Shown: in pieces, positions 1 through 8,913 of the stretch | Layout of the letters: the number at the start of each line of letters is the position of its first letter | Position numbering within the stretch: position 1 is the first letter of the stretch | Assembly: GCF_020096995.1 (NCBI RefSeq) | Contig: NZ_CP083692.1 | Location: forward strand, 2,046,001-2,110,000 | Source of the DNA: Leucobacter sp. Psy1 | GTDB taxonomy: Bacteria; Actinomycetota; Actinomycetes; Actinomycetales; Microbacteriaceae | Direction of reading: 5' to 3' | Length of the DNA stretch: 64,000 bases | Notes under the pieces: generated by a model | What the model was told of the DNA's origin: nothing | Database searches by the model: none | Seen by the model: the letters and a program-made list of their open reading frames with translations, nothing else | Program-made: the position numbers and the translations under genes

Positions 1-455
1 TCGCCGTCGCGCAGCAGCGAAACCGCAGCCGGGGGCTCAGCCTCGCGGTACTGCAGCGACACCTCAGGCGCCTCCGTGCCGAGGGCGCGCATCATCGCGG
101 GCACGATGGTCGCCGAAGCGGAGGGGAACCCCACCAGACGCAGGGTGCCGGCGCGCTCGCCGCGCAGGTCGTCGATCGCCGCGAGGGCGGCATCGATCTC
201 CGTGACGACGGTGCGGCCGTGATCGGCGAGGATACGACCGGCAGGTGTGAGTCGGATCCCTCGTCCGTTGCGTTCGATGAGCGGCACCGCGAGGCGGGTC
301 TCGACGCGCTTGATGCGCTGGCTGACGGCGGGCTGGCTCAGTCCGAGCGAGGCCGCCGCAGCGGTCAGCGAGCCCGTCGTGTCGAGGGCGTAGAGTATAC
401 GGAGTTCCGTCGAGTCGATGGAGCCGAGCGGATCGGCGTGACGTTGAGCGCTCAT
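1..455 (-). CDS. LysR-family transcriptional regulator (3' end outside window)
   Basis: The reverse strand from the ATG at 455 is open to the window edge (151 codons). It reads as a LysR regulator: an N-terminal winged helix-turn-helix over roughly residues 15-70, including TGSLTAAAASLGLSQPAVSQ and the recognition-helix tail RIKRVETRL, followed by the start of the periplasmic-binding-like effector domain (LRLVGFPSASATIVPAMM). LysR proteins usually have about 300 residues, so half is missing. It is divergent from the aminotransferase gene at 537 across an 81-bp AT-richer spacer, the usual arrangement for a LysR regulator and its target. The ligand cannot be inferred. Confidence 0.9.
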   Translation of the reverse strand, partial: MSAQRHADPLGSIDSTELRILYALDTTGSLTAAAASLGLSQPAVSQRIKRVETRLAVPLIERNGRGIRLTPAGRILADHGRTVVTEIDAALAAIDDLRGERAGTLRLVGFPSASATIVPAMMRALGTEAPEVSLQYREAEPPAAVSLLRDG

Positions 456-536
456 GCGCACATTATAAGCATAGATGAAGTAAATCATCACAAGCATTCT
501 CTTCAGTTATGCCCTGCGCTGCCCTAGTCTGGCGGC
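456..536. promoter_or_regulatory. Divergent promoter/operator region, LysR regulator - aminotransferase
   Basis: This 81-bp spacer between the divergent starts at 455 and 537 is clearly more AT-rich than its surroundings (for example TTATAAGCATAGATGAAG near 464). That is where promoters and a LysR-type T-N11-A operator would be expected. No single operator can be assigned with confidence. Confidence 0.4.
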
Positions 537-1598
537 ATGCACGCAGCAGCCACCCTTGCCACCCCCGCACCGGCCTCGGCGTTCGACCGCGTCCCCGGGT
601 ACCTCGCCGCCTGCACCGCCGGGCTCCCCACGCGCGAGACGGTCGACGCCATGCGGTCCGCCGTCGACGTCTGGGCAGCGGGCAGACTCGACGCGAGCGA
701 GGCCGGGGCTCAGCTGGAACGCTGTCGCGCGCTCTTCGCGACCATCGCCCGCGTGGACCCCGCGCAGGTCGCGACGGGCTCGCAGGCTTCGCAGCTCGTC
801 TCCGTAATCGCGACCGCGGTACCCGACGGCGCCGAAGTGCTGTGCGTCGAGCAGGACTTCGCATCTTTGACGCACCCATTCGAGCAGCTCAGCGGCCGCG
901 GCGTCCGCGTGCGCTACGCACCGCTCGATTCGCTCGCCGAGGAGATCGGACCCGACACCGCCCTCGTTGCGTTCTCCGCCGTCCAGTCCGCGTCTGGAGC
1001 GGTCGCCGACGTCGACGCGATCTGCGCAGCGGCCGCCCGCGCCGGCGCCCTCACGCTGGCCGATCTCACTCAGTCCCTCGGCTGGCTCCCCGTCGGCGCC
1101 GACCGATTCGACTTCACCGTCTGTCACGCGTACAAGTGGCTGTGCGCGCCGCGCGGCGTCGCGTTCCTCACGGTCCGGGCTGGGCTCGAGGATCGCCTGA
1201 CCCCGCTCGCCGCCGGATGGTACTCGGCCGACGATGTCTGGTCTTCGTGCTACGCGGGCCACACCCCGCTCGCCGTCGGAGCGGGACGCTTCGACGTTTC
1301 ACCGGCCTGGCAGGCCGTCGCGGGCACCGAACCAGCGCTTCGCCTCTTCGCCGAGCTCGACCCCCGCGCGGCCCACGCGCACGCCATCGCGCTCTCTCAC
1401 GCCGCGAGCGACGCGCTCGAACTCCCGCGGCGGGATTCCGCGATTCTCACCTGGTCCGATCCCGAGGGCGCCGATCTCGCGGCGATGCGCGCGCACGGGA
1501 TCGTCGCGTCCGGGCGCGCCGGGAACGCGAGAGTCGCGTTCCACCTCTGGAACACTCTCGAAGATGTCGACATGCTCGCGGAGGCGCTGCGACGCTGA
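537..1598 (+). CDS. Class V aminotransferase-fold PLP-dependent enzyme
   Basis: This 353-residue protein has the fold-type I PLP enzyme pattern of the class V aminotransferase / cysteine desulfurase / kynureninase group. An Asp (ALTLADLTQSLGWLPVGA, around residue 183) would contact the PLP pyridine nitrogen. The sequence HAYKWLCAPRG contains the presumed Schiff-base lysine (Lys200). The C-terminal part carries the small domain, ending with an HLWNTLEDVD segment typical of this group. It is slightly short for the family. It is divergent from a LysR gene that probably controls it. Substrate is unknown: it could be a selenocysteine lyase-like, isopenicillin epimerase-like or other amino-acid enzyme. 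Confidence 0.85.
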   Translation: MHAAATLATPAPASAFDRVPGYLAACTAGLPTRETVDAMRSAVDVWAAGRLDASEAGAQLERCRALFATIARVDPAQVATGSQASQLVSVIATAVPDGAEVLCVEQDFASLTHPFEQLSGRGVRVRYAPLDSLAEEIGPDTALVAFSAVQSASGAVADVDAICAAAARAGALTLADLTQSLGWLPVGADRFDFTVCHAYKWLCAPRGVAFLTVRAGLEDRLTPLAAGWYSADDVWSSCYAGHTPLAVGAGRFDVSPAWQAVAGTEPALRLFAELDPRAAHAHAIALSHAASDALELPRRDSAILTWSDPEGADLAAMRAHGIVASGRAGNARVAFHLWNTLEDVDMLAEALRR

Positions 1599-1617
1599 GC
1601 GCCCCTCGCCCGCGGGG

Positions 1618-2937
1618 CTAGTGGACCTCGGCGTAGGCCTCGGCCTCGCGCTTGTCCTCTTCGGTCGCCACGAGCTGGCCGCAGGCTCCGTCGATCTCCT
1701 TGCCGCGAGTATCGCGGAGCGTCGTCGGCACCCCGGCCGCGTTCAACCGGTCGACGAACTCGCGGGTCACCTCGCGCGTCGAAGACGTCCAAATGGAACC
1801 CGGCGTCGGGTTCAGCGGGATCGGGTTCACGTGCACCCAGCCGCGGCCGCGTTCGTTGAGCCGCTGCGCGAGCAGGTCAGCGCGCCACGCGTGATCATTC
1901 ATGTCTTTGATGAGGGCGTACTCGATCGAGACCCGTCTGCCGGTCGTCTCGTAGTAGTGATACGCCGCGTCGAGCACCTCGTCGACCTTCCAGCGACTGT
2001 TCACCGGGATCAGGTCGTTGCGGAGCTCATCGTCTGGAGCGTGCAGCGAGAGCGCGAAGGTGATCGGGATGTCCTCGTCAGCGAGCTTCCGGATCGCCGG
2101 GGCGAGGCCGACCGTTGACACCGTGATGCCGCGGGCCGACATGCCGAGCCCCTCGGGCGCCGGATCGATCATCCGGTGGACGGCGTTCATCACGCGCTTG
2201 TAGTTGGCGAGCGGCTCGCCCATGCCCATGAACACGATGTTGTTCACGCGCTCGGGCTCCGCTCCGTTGCCGACGGTGCGCTGGTGCCCGAGACCGCCCT
2301 CTGCGATGACGCGGTTTGCCTGCACCACCTGGTCGAGGATCTCGGCCGTCGACATATTCCGCGTGAGGCCGGCCTGACCCGTTGCACAGAACGGGCAGTT
2401 CATGCCGCACCCGCACTGACTCGACACGCACAGCGTGATGCGCCCGGGATACCGCATGAGCACCGACTCGACCAGGGCCCCGTCGAACAGGCGCCACAGG
2501 AACTTGATGGTCGCGCCGTCGTCCGTCACGAGTCGCTTCACCTCGGAGAGGAGCGGCGGGAAGAACGTCTCGGCGATCTCGTCGCGCCGGTCCTTCGGCA
2601 GGTCGGTCATCGCCTCGGGGTCGGTGGTGTGGTGCTCGAAGTAGTGCTTCGAGATCTGTCGCGCGCGGAACTTCGGGAGCCCCATTTCGACGACCTTCGC
2701 CTCGCGCTCGGCGAGCGTGAGGTCGGCGAGATGCGTCGCCGGCTGCTTCACCCGCGGCGAGGCGAACTGGAGCGTCGGCCGACCGTCCGGGTTGGTGATC
2801 TGCTGCCAGCCCTCGGCCTTCGGACGCACCTGCGGGCGCGTTTTAGCTGCGCCGGGACGCGTCTTGATGAGGCGCGGTTGCTCGCCGGCGCGATCGCCGC
2901 GGTCGCCGTCCGGGTGATTCAGTCTCGAGGGATCCAC
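1618..2937 (-). CDS. rlmN: 23S rRNA (adenine2503-C2)-methyltransferase RlmN
   Basis: RlmN is a dual-specificity radical-SAM enzyme that methylates A2503 of 23S rRNA and A37 of some tRNAs. The radical SAM cluster motif CxxxCxxC is visible as CGMNCPFC (Cys177, 181, 184). The GMGEPLANY motif and the catalytic C-terminal Cys region ([16 protein letters not shown]) are also present. The protein has 439 residues, longer than the roughly 370 of Escherichia coli RlmN because of a basic, Pro/Arg-rich N-terminal extension of about 60 residues, common in Actinobacteria. The start at 2937 is the furthest upstream ATG; a shorter start inside the extension is possible. It lies at the end of the leftward leuB-ilvE run. 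Confidence 0.95.
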   Translation of the reverse strand: MDPSRLNHPDGDRGDRAGEQPRLIKTRPGAAKTRPQVRPKAEGWQQITNPDGRPTLQFASPRVKQPATHLADLTLAEREAKVVEMGLPKFRARQISKHYFEHHTTDPEAMTDLPKDRRDEIAETFFPPLLSEVKRLVTDDGATIKFLWRLFDGALVESVLMRYPGRITLCVSSQCGCGMNCPFCATGQAGLTRNMSTAEILDQVVQANRVIAEGGLGHQRTVGNGAEPERVNNIVFMGMGEPLANYKRVMNAVHRMIDPAPEGLGMSARGITVSTVGLAPAIRKLADEDIPITFALSLHAPDDELRNDLIPVNSRWKVDEVLDAAYHYYETTGRRVSIEYALIKDMNDHAWRADLLAQRLNERGRGWVHVNPIPLNPTPGSIWTSSTREVTREFVDRLNAAGVPTTLRDTRGKEIDGACGQLVATEEDKREAEAYAEVH

Positions 2938-2991
2938 CCCGATATTCTCTCACGCCGACCGCGACGAACCTGGGCCGCCCGTCGCGCGGGG

Positions 2992-3783
2992 TTACCGCAC
3001 GGGGTTGCGCAGGATCCCGATCCCCTCGATCTCCACTTCGACCGAGTCTCCCGCTTCGAGCCTGCCGACACCGGCCGGGGTGCCCGTGAGGATCACGTCG
3101 CCCGGCAGCAGCGTGAACGCCTGCGACGCGTGCGCGATGATCTTCGGGATGTCGTGGATGAAGAGCGCAGTCGACGTCCGCTGCTTCTCGTCGCCGTTCA
3201 CCCGCGTCGCGAGCTCCACGTCTGCGAGGTCGAGATCCGTCTCGATGACCGGCCCTAGCGGGCAGAAGGTGTCGAATCCCTTTGCGCGCGCCCACTGGCC
3301 GTCGGAGAACTGCAGATCGCGAGCCGTCACATCGTTCGCGCAGGTGAAACCGAAGACGCGACTGAGCGCATCCTCCTCTGAGACGTTCTTCGTCACCGCA
3401 CCGATGACGACGGCGAGCTCGCCCTCGAATTCGACGCGCTCAGAGATCTCGGGCCGCACGATCGCGTCGTCCGGGCCGATGATCGAGGTGTTCGGCTTGA
3501 GGAAGAGCAGCGGCTCGGGCGGCGCAGTGCCGTCGCCCGTCTGCCCCGCCATCTCGGCGACGTGATCGGCGTAATTCTTGCCGACGCACACGATCTTCGA
3601 ACGCGGGATCACCGGAGCGAGCAGGCGCACCTGCTCGAGCGGGAGCCTCCGGCCGGTCGTCTCGTACCCGGCCATCATCGGGTCGCCCGTGAGCTCGACG
3701 ACCTCGATGCCGTCTCCGCTCTCGGCGGCGTCCAGAACGCCGTATGAGATCTCGTCGTCGATCTGGAATCGTGCGACCTTCAT
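2992..3783 (-). CDS. Fumarylacetoacetate hydrolase-family protein
   Basis: This 263-residue protein has the FAH fold. A short N-terminal domain (MKVARFQIDDEISYGVLD) is followed by the catalytic core, with KIVCVGKNYADH, the metal-ligand pattern RVEFEGELAVVIG and the C-terminal PGDVILTGTPAGVG signature. The family includes acylpyruvases, oxaloacetate decarboxylases and ring-cleavage hydrolases; the exact substrate cannot be read from sequence. The ATG overlaps the stop of ilvE by four bases (ATGA), so the two genes are translationally coupled. Confidence 0.92.
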   Translation of the reverse strand: MKVARFQIDDEISYGVLDAAESGDGIEVVELTGDPMMAGYETTGRRLPLEQVRLLAPVIPRSKIVCVGKNYADHVAEMAGQTGDGTAPPEPLLFLKPNTSIIGPDDAIVRPEISERVEFEGELAVVIGAVTKNVSEEDALSRVFGFTCANDVTARDLQFSDGQWARAKGFDTFCPLGPVIETDLDLADVELATRVNGDEKQRTSTALFIHDIPKIIAHASQAFTLLPGDVILTGTPAGVGRLEAGDSVEVEIEGIGILRNPVR

Positions 3784-4895
3784 CGTGCGGGGCTCCCCTC
3801 GAGTGCTGGAACGATCTCGGTCAACCAGCCGAAGCGATCGGGCCGGGTGCCGAACTGGATGCCGGTGAGCTCCTCGCGCAGCGACATGGTGAGCGAACCG
3901 GGTGCGTGGTCACCGAAGTCGATGTCCCTGCCGTCGGCGGTGCGGAGCTGCCCGATCGGTGTGATGACCGCGGCGGTACCGCACGCGAACGCCTCGGTGA
4001 TGGTGCCCTGGGCCACGCCCTCGCGCCACTCGGACACGGTGAGGGGGCGCTCTTCGATCGCGTGGCCGCGATCCTGAGCGAGCTCGATCAGGCTCTTGCG
4101 GGTGATGCCGGCGAGGATGTTCCCGTTCAGCTCCGGGGTCACGAGCGTCCCGTCGGAGCGCACCAGGAAGAGGTTCATGCCCCCCAGCTCGTCGATCGTG
4201 TCATCGGTCTCCGAGTCGGTGAAGAGCACCTGGGCGCAGCCGTGCTCTGCGGCCTCGTTCTGCGGCAGCAGCGAAGCGGCGTAGTTGCCACCGCACTTGG
4301 CGGCACCGGTGCCGCCGTGTCCGGCGCGCGCCCAGTGCTCGGACAGCCAGATCGACACGGGCTTGACCCCACCGGTGAAGTACGGTCCTGCCGGGCTCGC
4401 GATCACGAGGAACCGGGCCCGCCGTGCCGAGCGCACCCCGAGGAACACCTCGTCAGCGATCATGAATGGACGCAGGTAGAGGCTCTGGTCGGCTGCCGTC
4501 GGCACCCAGTCTGCGTCGATCGCGACGAGCTCCTGGACGGAGCGCACGAACAGCTCCTGCGGCAGCTCGGGCAGCGCGAGCCGCCTCGCCGAGTCGTTGA
4601 GGCGCTGGGCATTCGCCTCCGGCCGGAAGGTCACGATCGAGCCGTCAGGGCGTCGGTACGCCTTCAGCCCCTCGAAGATCTCCTGCCCGTAGTGCAGCAC
4701 GGACGAGGCGGGGTCGATCTGCAGCGGCCCGTATGGCAGGACCTGCGCATCGTGCCAGCCGTCCTCCTCGGTCCAGGTGATCGAGACCATGTGATCGGTG
4801 AAGTGGGTGCCGAAGCCGGGGTCGGCGAGGATGCGCTGCCGATCCTCGGCCGGCAGGCGCGAGGCTTCGGTGCGGGTGAATGCGAGGTCGGTCAT
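3780..4895 (-). CDS. ilvE: Branched-chain amino acid aminotransferase
   Basis: This 371-residue fold-type IV PLP transaminase catalyses the last step of leucine, isoleucine and valine synthesis (2-oxoacid + glutamate). The segment GGTGAAKCGGNYAAS holds the PLP lysine (Lys200). The N-terminal LADPGFGTHFTDHM and C-terminal EAFACGTAAVITPIG are characteristic of the actinobacterial/eukaryotic-type BCAT. It lies 12 bp downstream of leuB and overlaps the next gene by four bases. The cluster therefore pairs the third leucine-specific step with the terminal transamination. Confidence 0.95.
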   Translation of the reverse strand: MTDLAFTRTEASRLPAEDRQRILADPGFGTHFTDHMVSITWTEEDGWHDAQVLPYGPLQIDPASSVLHYGQEIFEGLKAYRRPDGSIVTFRPEANAQRLNDSARRLALPELPQELFVRSVQELVAIDADWVPTAADQSLYLRPFMIADEVFLGVRSARRARFLVIASPAGPYFTGGVKPVSIWLSEHWARAGHGGTGAAKCGGNYAASLLPQNEAAEHGCAQVLFTDSETDDTIDELGGMNLFLVRSDGTLVTPELNGNILAGITRKSLIELAQDRGHAIEERPLTVSEWREGVAQGTITEAFACGTAAVITPIGQLRTADGRDIDFGDHAPGSLTMSLREELTGIQFGTRPDRFGWLTEIVPALEGSPAR

Positions 4896-4907
4896 GTGTC
4901 GTGCTTC

Positions 4908-5990
4908 CTAGTCGTTCCGGGAATCCCGGTCGCTTCCGGCGGAGAGGTGGGCGATGATGCGGTCACCGATCTCAGCGGTGGATCGCCGATCGGCACCGCG
5001 GTCGACCAGATCGGCCCGTACCGCGTCGCGCACCCTTTCCGCCTCAGCGGTGAGTGAGAGGTGATCGAGCATGATCGCGGCCGAGAGAATCGCCGCGGTC
5101 GGGTCCGCCTTCTGCTTCCCCGCGATGTCGGGAGCAGAACCGTGAACGGGCTCGAACATGCTCGGGAACGCACCGTCGGGATTGATGTTCCCTGACGCCG
5201 CGAGCCCGATGCCGCCGCCGATAGCGCCGGCCAGGTCCGTGAGGATATCGCCAAACAGGTTATCAGTCACGATGACGTCGAAGCGAGCGGGATCCTGCAC
5301 CATGTAGATCGTCGCCGCGTCGACGTGCATGTAGTCGACCGTCACATCGGGATACTCAGCAGCGACCGCCTGCACGATGCCCTGCCACGTCGCCCCCGAG
5401 TGGACGAGCACGTTCGTCTTGTGCACCCACGTGAGCTTCTGACGCTCGCGGTGCTGCGCCGTCTCGAAGGCGTAGCGCACGACCCGCTCGATCCCGAACG
5501 CCGTGTTCACCGACACCTCGGTCGCGACCTCGGCGGGCGTGCCCGCGCGGAGGCGACCGCCGTTGCCGGCGTACGGCCCCTCGGTGCCCTCACGGACGAC
5601 CACGAAGTCGACCTCGCCGGGATCGCGGAGCGTCGACTCCACCCCGGGGAAGAGTGTGCACGGGCGGACGTTGGCGTAGTGCTCGAAGTCAAAGCGCAGC
5701 TTCAGCAGCAGCCCGCGCTCGATGTTCGCACCCGCGAGGCGCGGGTCACCGGGAACGCCCCCGACCGCACCGAACAGGATCGCGTCGTGCTCGGCGATGG
5801 CCGCCTGCTCGATCTCGGGCAGCGTCTCCCCCGTCTCGAGGAACCGGTCGGCGCCGAGCTTGAACTCCGTACGCTCCAGCGCGACATCACTGCCGACGAG
5901 CGCCGCGTCGAGCACGCGATTCGCCTCCGCGATCACCTCGGGTCCGATCCCGTCACCGGGAATCACTGCAAGCTTGATCGTGCGGGTCAC
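4908..5990 (-). CDS. leuB: 3-isopropylmalate dehydrogenase
   Basis: This enzyme oxidatively decarboxylates 3-isopropylmalate to 2-oxoisocaproate with NAD. The protein opens with [20 protein letters not shown]. It contains GAVGG, the substrate-binding [13 protein letters not shown], the [12 protein letters not shown] segment and the metal-binding region [19 protein letters not shown], then [15 protein letters not shown] chose the GTG at 5990 because AGGAG precedes it by 5 bases and the protein then has the normal length (360 residues). The longer open frame to 6110 has no family-like sequence. Confidence 0.95.
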   Translation of the reverse strand: MTRTIKLAVIPGDGIGPEVIAEANRVLDAALVGSDVALERTEFKLGADRFLETGETLPEIEQAAIAEHDAILFGAVGGVPGDPRLAGANIERGLLLKLRFDFEHYANVRPCTLFPGVESTLRDPGEVDFVVVREGTEGPYAGNGGRLRAGTPAEVATEVSVNTAFGIERVVRYAFETAQHRERQKLTWVHKTNVLVHSGATWQGIVQAVAAEYPDVTVDYMHVDAATIYMVQDPARFDVIVTDNLFGDILTDLAGAIGGGIGLAASGNINPDGAFPSMFEPVHGSAPDIAGKQKADPTAAILSAAIMLDHLSLTAEAERVRDAVRADLVDRGADRRSTAEIGDRIIAHLSAGSDRDSRND

Positions 5991-6120
5991 TGATGCTCCT
6001 CGTGTGCTGTCCATGCGTCTCTGCCGCGTACCCCACCAGCCTACTCCGCCGAGGGGCGCGGGAGGTGCCGTGTCACCCCGTGGGCCCGCTAAGCTGATAT
6101 CCGGCCGCAACGGCCGTCAC

Positions 6121-6203
<83 letters not shown>

Positions 6204-6367
6204 GGTAGATAGACAAAGGCCAGGAGGGCGATACGGTTCCCTCGCTTCTCTGCCGGTGCACCCTTATCTTGCACCTCAAGATTTGTTTCGAGTCGAGAGG
6301 ACGGGGACGAGCTTGCTCTCCCGCGCAAGTTCCTCAACCGCCTCCTACCCTCTGCCACCATCGCAGC

Positions 6368-6669
6368 ATGGACGATTCAATCACCTCCGCGATCAGGCGA
6401 CTCGCTGAGAAAGAGGTCGCCCGCTCACGCGCGCGCTGCCCCGAGCCTCCGAAAACGCCTCGCGTACTCGTAGTGTCGACCGAGGTTCTCCCGGGGGCAG
6501 GCTGCTTCCGATTACCGAAATCGTCCGCCTGCTGGGTAGGTCCAGGGACTGGGTCTACGACCGGATCACGACAGGTGAGCTCGCGACAGTGAATCTCGGA
6601 TCCGCGAAAGCGAAGCGACGAATTGAGGCCGCCGAGCTTGCTCGCTCTGTGAGGGCCATCGCCGATTAG
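6368..6669 (+). pseudogene. Excisionase-like HTH protein, frameshifted
   Basis: The ATG at 6368 opens a frame starting MDDSITSAIRRLAEKEVAR. A second frame, shifted by one base, then reads RLLPITEIVRLLGRSRDWVY and runs to a TAG at 6667. Together they look like one approximately 100-residue protein with an HTH_17/excisionase-type DNA-binding domain, the kind found in actinobacterial integrative elements. The shift must lie between about 6440 and 6510. Neither half alone makes a complete domain, so it is probably inactive. It ends in a 4-bp tail-to-tail overlap with the dehydrogenase gene. Confidence 0.65.
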
Positions 6670-7364
6670 AAGCGTTCGTCGGCGATCGGGGGGAGTACGA
6701 TCTCGCGCACGAACGATGCATCTGAGATCGCGAGCACGAACCTGACGGTGTCGACGACGTCATGAACTGGGATGAGAGCCCCGTCCCCATTCCTGGCGGC
6801 CTGTTCTCGAGGCACGGCGAGCGCATCATCCGTGTTGAGATCGCCGAGCTGCAGAACCGTCACCGCGAGTCGCTGATCACGATACTGCTCTCGAAGCGCG
6901 TCAGCGATACCGTTCAAGGCCATCTTGGTCGCCCCGAAGGCTACCTCAGGCCGTCCGCTGCGTGCCAACGCGGAGGTGGATCCCGTGAGAATCACCTTCG
7001 GTGCGGAGGAGCGGAATAGTCGCGGTACAAGCGCTCGCAACGCGAGCAGCGGACCCGTTACATTCGTCGCCACCATCGACTCGGTGAGGGCGTCGGACTG
7101 CGCTGCGAAATCGTAGTCCGCGGTGAATGCCGTCGGCTCCCAAACACCCAAATTCCAGATCACCACGTCTAGCGATTCGGGCACGCGTGCACGCAGCGCC
7201 GCTGTACCTGCGACCGGGTCGGAGAAGTCGGCGGAGATCCATGGAACAGGCAGTTCGGCGGGAACTCGACGCGACACCCCGATCACCTCGTGACCGTCGG
7301 CATGTAGACCATCGATGAACGCTCGTCCCAGTCCGGCGCTGGCTCCGACGATCAATATGCGCAT
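6666..7364 (-). CDS. Short-chain dehydrogenase/reductase-family protein with altered active site
   Basis: This 232-residue Rossmann-fold protein starts MRILIVGASAGLGRAFIDGL, with the SDR nucleotide-binding glycine pattern GASAGLG (residues 7-13). Asn and Ser positions follow (VIWNLGVWEP; ILTGSTSALA). The catalytic YxxxK is replaced by Phe143-xxx-Lys147 (AFGATK), so the general-acid tyrosine is missing. I use the ATG at 7364; the 14 codons upstream in frame do not resemble the family. It lies inside the att-bounded mini-island. Substrate is unknown, and it may act as a binding protein rather than a standard reductase. Confidence 0.8.
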   Translation of the reverse strand: MRILIVGASAGLGRAFIDGLHADGHEVIGVSRRVPAELPVPWISADFSDPVAGTAALRARVPESLDVVIWNLGVWEPTAFTADYDFAAQSDALTESMVATNVTGPLLALRALVPRLFRSSAPKVILTGSTSALARSGRPEVAFGATKMALNGIADALREQYRDQRLAVTVLQLGDLNTDDALAVPREQAARNGDGALIPVHDVVDTVRFVLAISDASFVREIVLPPIADERF

Positions 7365-7738
7365 GAGTTCAGTATGTCCGATAGGCGGATCCAAGCATGG
7401 AGGCACGCTCTAGCTCTTACAGCGTCCGCCGAGTTCCGCGGCCGCTGGGTCCGCTCGACGTGGGGAACGAACGGGCACGCGAAGAGTCCGCGCGCGAGTG
7501 CCCAACTTATCGACAGGGCGTGTGCGAACATTCGTTCACTGAGAACTGAATAGCTCGAGCAGGGATCACCGGGCCGAGGCCCAGAGCCCCGTAGTGCGCC
7601 AGAGCCACACCGTCGAGCCTGCAACCCGCACTGGTGCGGGGCCGGAGATACTAGTTCCAGTGTCCTCGGACGTGGGGGTTCAAGTCCCCCCTCGCGCACA
7701 ATATATGGAGACTGGCTCTCGGCCCGACGGGCAGTGAT
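7365..7738. other. Gene-poor stretch at right end of mini-island
   Basis: These 374 bases contain the right att repeat (7654-7699) and otherwise nothing that I can support as a gene. A reverse-strand open frame across it is built partly from the tRNA repeat and has no protein-like features. Confidence 0.6.
7654..7699 (+). repeat. Attachment-site repeat, right copy (partial tRNA-Leu)
   Basis: This is a perfect 46-bp copy of the tRNA-Leu 3' portion at 6158-6203. The flanks differ immediately on both sides (A at 7653 against G at 6157; A at 7700 against G at 6204). No 5' half is present, so it is not a functional tRNA gene but the distal attachment site. Confidence 0.85.
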
Positions 7739-8119
7739 TCAATCACAGACGACCGGATGAATCTCGGTGATCGGGTGCCACGGTGGATCCAACCATCCCA
7801 CCGGCTCCTCCAGTCCCGTCAATGTTCGCTCCCACGGGTAGTTTCGAATCTGCCCAGGCCCTGAGGGGCCGATGATCTCGTTGACGATCACCGCGTCGGC
7901 GATGTCGGCGGGCGTGCGAGGGTCGAACAGCGCGGCGAACGCGGTGTAGTCGTACATGCGTCCCACCAGCGGTGCGTCCTCATCTGCTCGGAACACAACG
8001 ATCGCCGTCCCGTCCCCGGTCACAGCGGTCGCGATCAGCGGGAACGGAAACATATCCTCCATACGCGATTGCCGGTGCAGTTCGCGGAGGAACTCCACCA
8101 CGTCGGTATCGTCACTCAT
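7739..8119 (-). CDS. Hypothetical protein (126 aa)
   Basis: I do not recognise this family. The 126-residue acidic protein (MSDDTDVVEFLRELHR at the start) has no signal peptide or membrane segment. It mixes a predicted helical N-terminus with a tryptophan- and proline-rich C-terminus (LDPPWHPITEIHPVVCD). It overlaps the upstream gene by 8 bp, so the two are probably co-transcribed and may work together. Its position next to the tRNA-Leu island raises the possibility of acquired DNA, but base composition is like that of the neighbours. Confidence 0.65.
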   Translation of the reverse strand: MSDDTDVVEFLRELHRQSRMEDMFPFPLIATAVTGDGTAIVVFRADEDAPLVGRMYDYTAFAALFDPRTPADIADAVIVNEIIGPSGPGQIRNYPWERTLTGLEEPVGWLDPPWHPITEIHPVVCD

Positions 8120-8330
8120 CTGGGATGTATGTGAAGTAGCGGCTCGCCTGGTCGATGTGGCGGTAGCCGATGGGGAATGCTGAATAAATCACACCATCCT
8201 CGAACTGATCTTGAATCTCCTCGGCGTACGCGCTCGCCTCGTCCTCAGTGAGAAATACGCCGAGAACAGTATCGTCTGGAGTCTCATCGTGGCACACGAT
8301 CCAGACGTGATCGACGCTCCCTGATCCCAT
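8112..8330 (-). CDS. Hypothetical small protein (72 aa)
   Basis: The likely product starts MGSGSVDHVWIVCHDETPDD and ends SRYFTYIPDE. A longer frame to 8459 exists, but its N-terminal 43 codons look non-coding (Cys/Arg-rich). The sequence FLTEDEASAYAEEIQDQFED suggests a small alpha/beta domain that reads input events, but no family is recognised. It overlaps the 126-residue gene downstream by 8 bp. Confidence 0.55.
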   Translation of the reverse strand: MGSGSVDHVWIVCHDETPDDTVLGVFLTEDEASAYAEEIQDQFEDGVIYSAFPIGYRHIDQASRYFTYIPDE

Positions 8331-8495
8331 GCGCCCAGCATAGTTAGTGCGTCTCTCACAGCAGACGAGCGCAGTACCCCCGGTTGCAGCAGCACGCCAC
8401 ACCACCCCCAGGCTTTCGTGCATGGTTTCGCTCTCCGTCCTGTATGCCGACCCGCTCATCGTGGTCGCGGGCGTGTACCTCGCGGGGGTGACCTC

Positions 8496-8903
8496 TCAGC
8501 GCTGATTCATCCGCACGAGGTTGCCGGAGGGGTCGCGGAACGCGCAGTCTCGCACTCCGTAGTCCTGGTCGGTGGGCTCCTGCACGACATCGGCACCCGC
8601 CCCCTCGAGTTTCGCGAAGACTGCGTCGAGGTCGTCCGAGGCGAGCGTGATGGCGCCGTAGGCGCCCTTGGCGATGAGGTTCAGGATCGTCTCCCGCTCC
8701 TCGTCCGTGATGCCGGGATCCACCGCAGGCGGGTGCAGCACGATGGCGGTTTCGGCGCGATCCGCGGGCCCGACCGTGAGCCAGCGCATGTTCTCGTACC
8801 CGACGTCCTGGCGGACCTCGAATCCGAGCAGGTCGCGGTAGAACCGCAGGGCGGCTTCGGCGTCGGTGTGCGGCAGGAAGGTGTAGTGAATGCTGATGTC
8901 CAT
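8496..8903 (-). CDS. VOC-family (glyoxalase/bleomycin-resistance fold) protein
   Basis: This 135-residue protein is a single VOC domain of paired beta-alpha-beta-beta-beta modules: HYTFLPHTDAEAALRFYRDL with LGFEVR in the first, and GAYGAITLASDDLDAVFAKL ending in VRDCAFRDPSGNLVRM in the second. The family covers glyoxalases, dioxygenases and drug-binding proteins; the activity here is not identifiable. The ATG at 8903 is preferred over one three codons upstream. It starts 10 bp downstream of the AraC gene and is probably its operon partner and target. Confidence 0.88.
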   Translation of the reverse strand: MDISIHYTFLPHTDAEAALRFYRDLLGFEVRQDVGYENMRWLTVGPADRAETAIVLHPPAVDPGITDEERETILNLIAKGAYGAITLASDDLDAVFAKLEGAGADVVQEPTDQDYGVRDCAFRDPSGNLVRMNQR

Positions 8904-8913
8904 GAGGATCACG

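Larger units (their letters stand above)
6204..7653. mobile_element. Cryptic mini-island integrated at tRNA-Leu
   Basis: About 1.45 kb lies between the two 46-bp att repeats. It holds a frameshifted excisionase-like HTH gene and a short-chain dehydrogenase, and no integrase. It looks like the decayed remnant of a larger integrative element after loss of its recombinase. Bases 6204-6367 contain no recognisable gene. Confidence 0.7.

Noticed and set aside
7352-7699. Reverse-strand open frame over the right att repeat
   Set aside because: Its N-terminal part is the translated tRNA repeat and the rest has no protein-like features.
7654-7699. Second tRNA-Leu
   Set aside because: It lacks the whole 5' half; it is the distal att copy.
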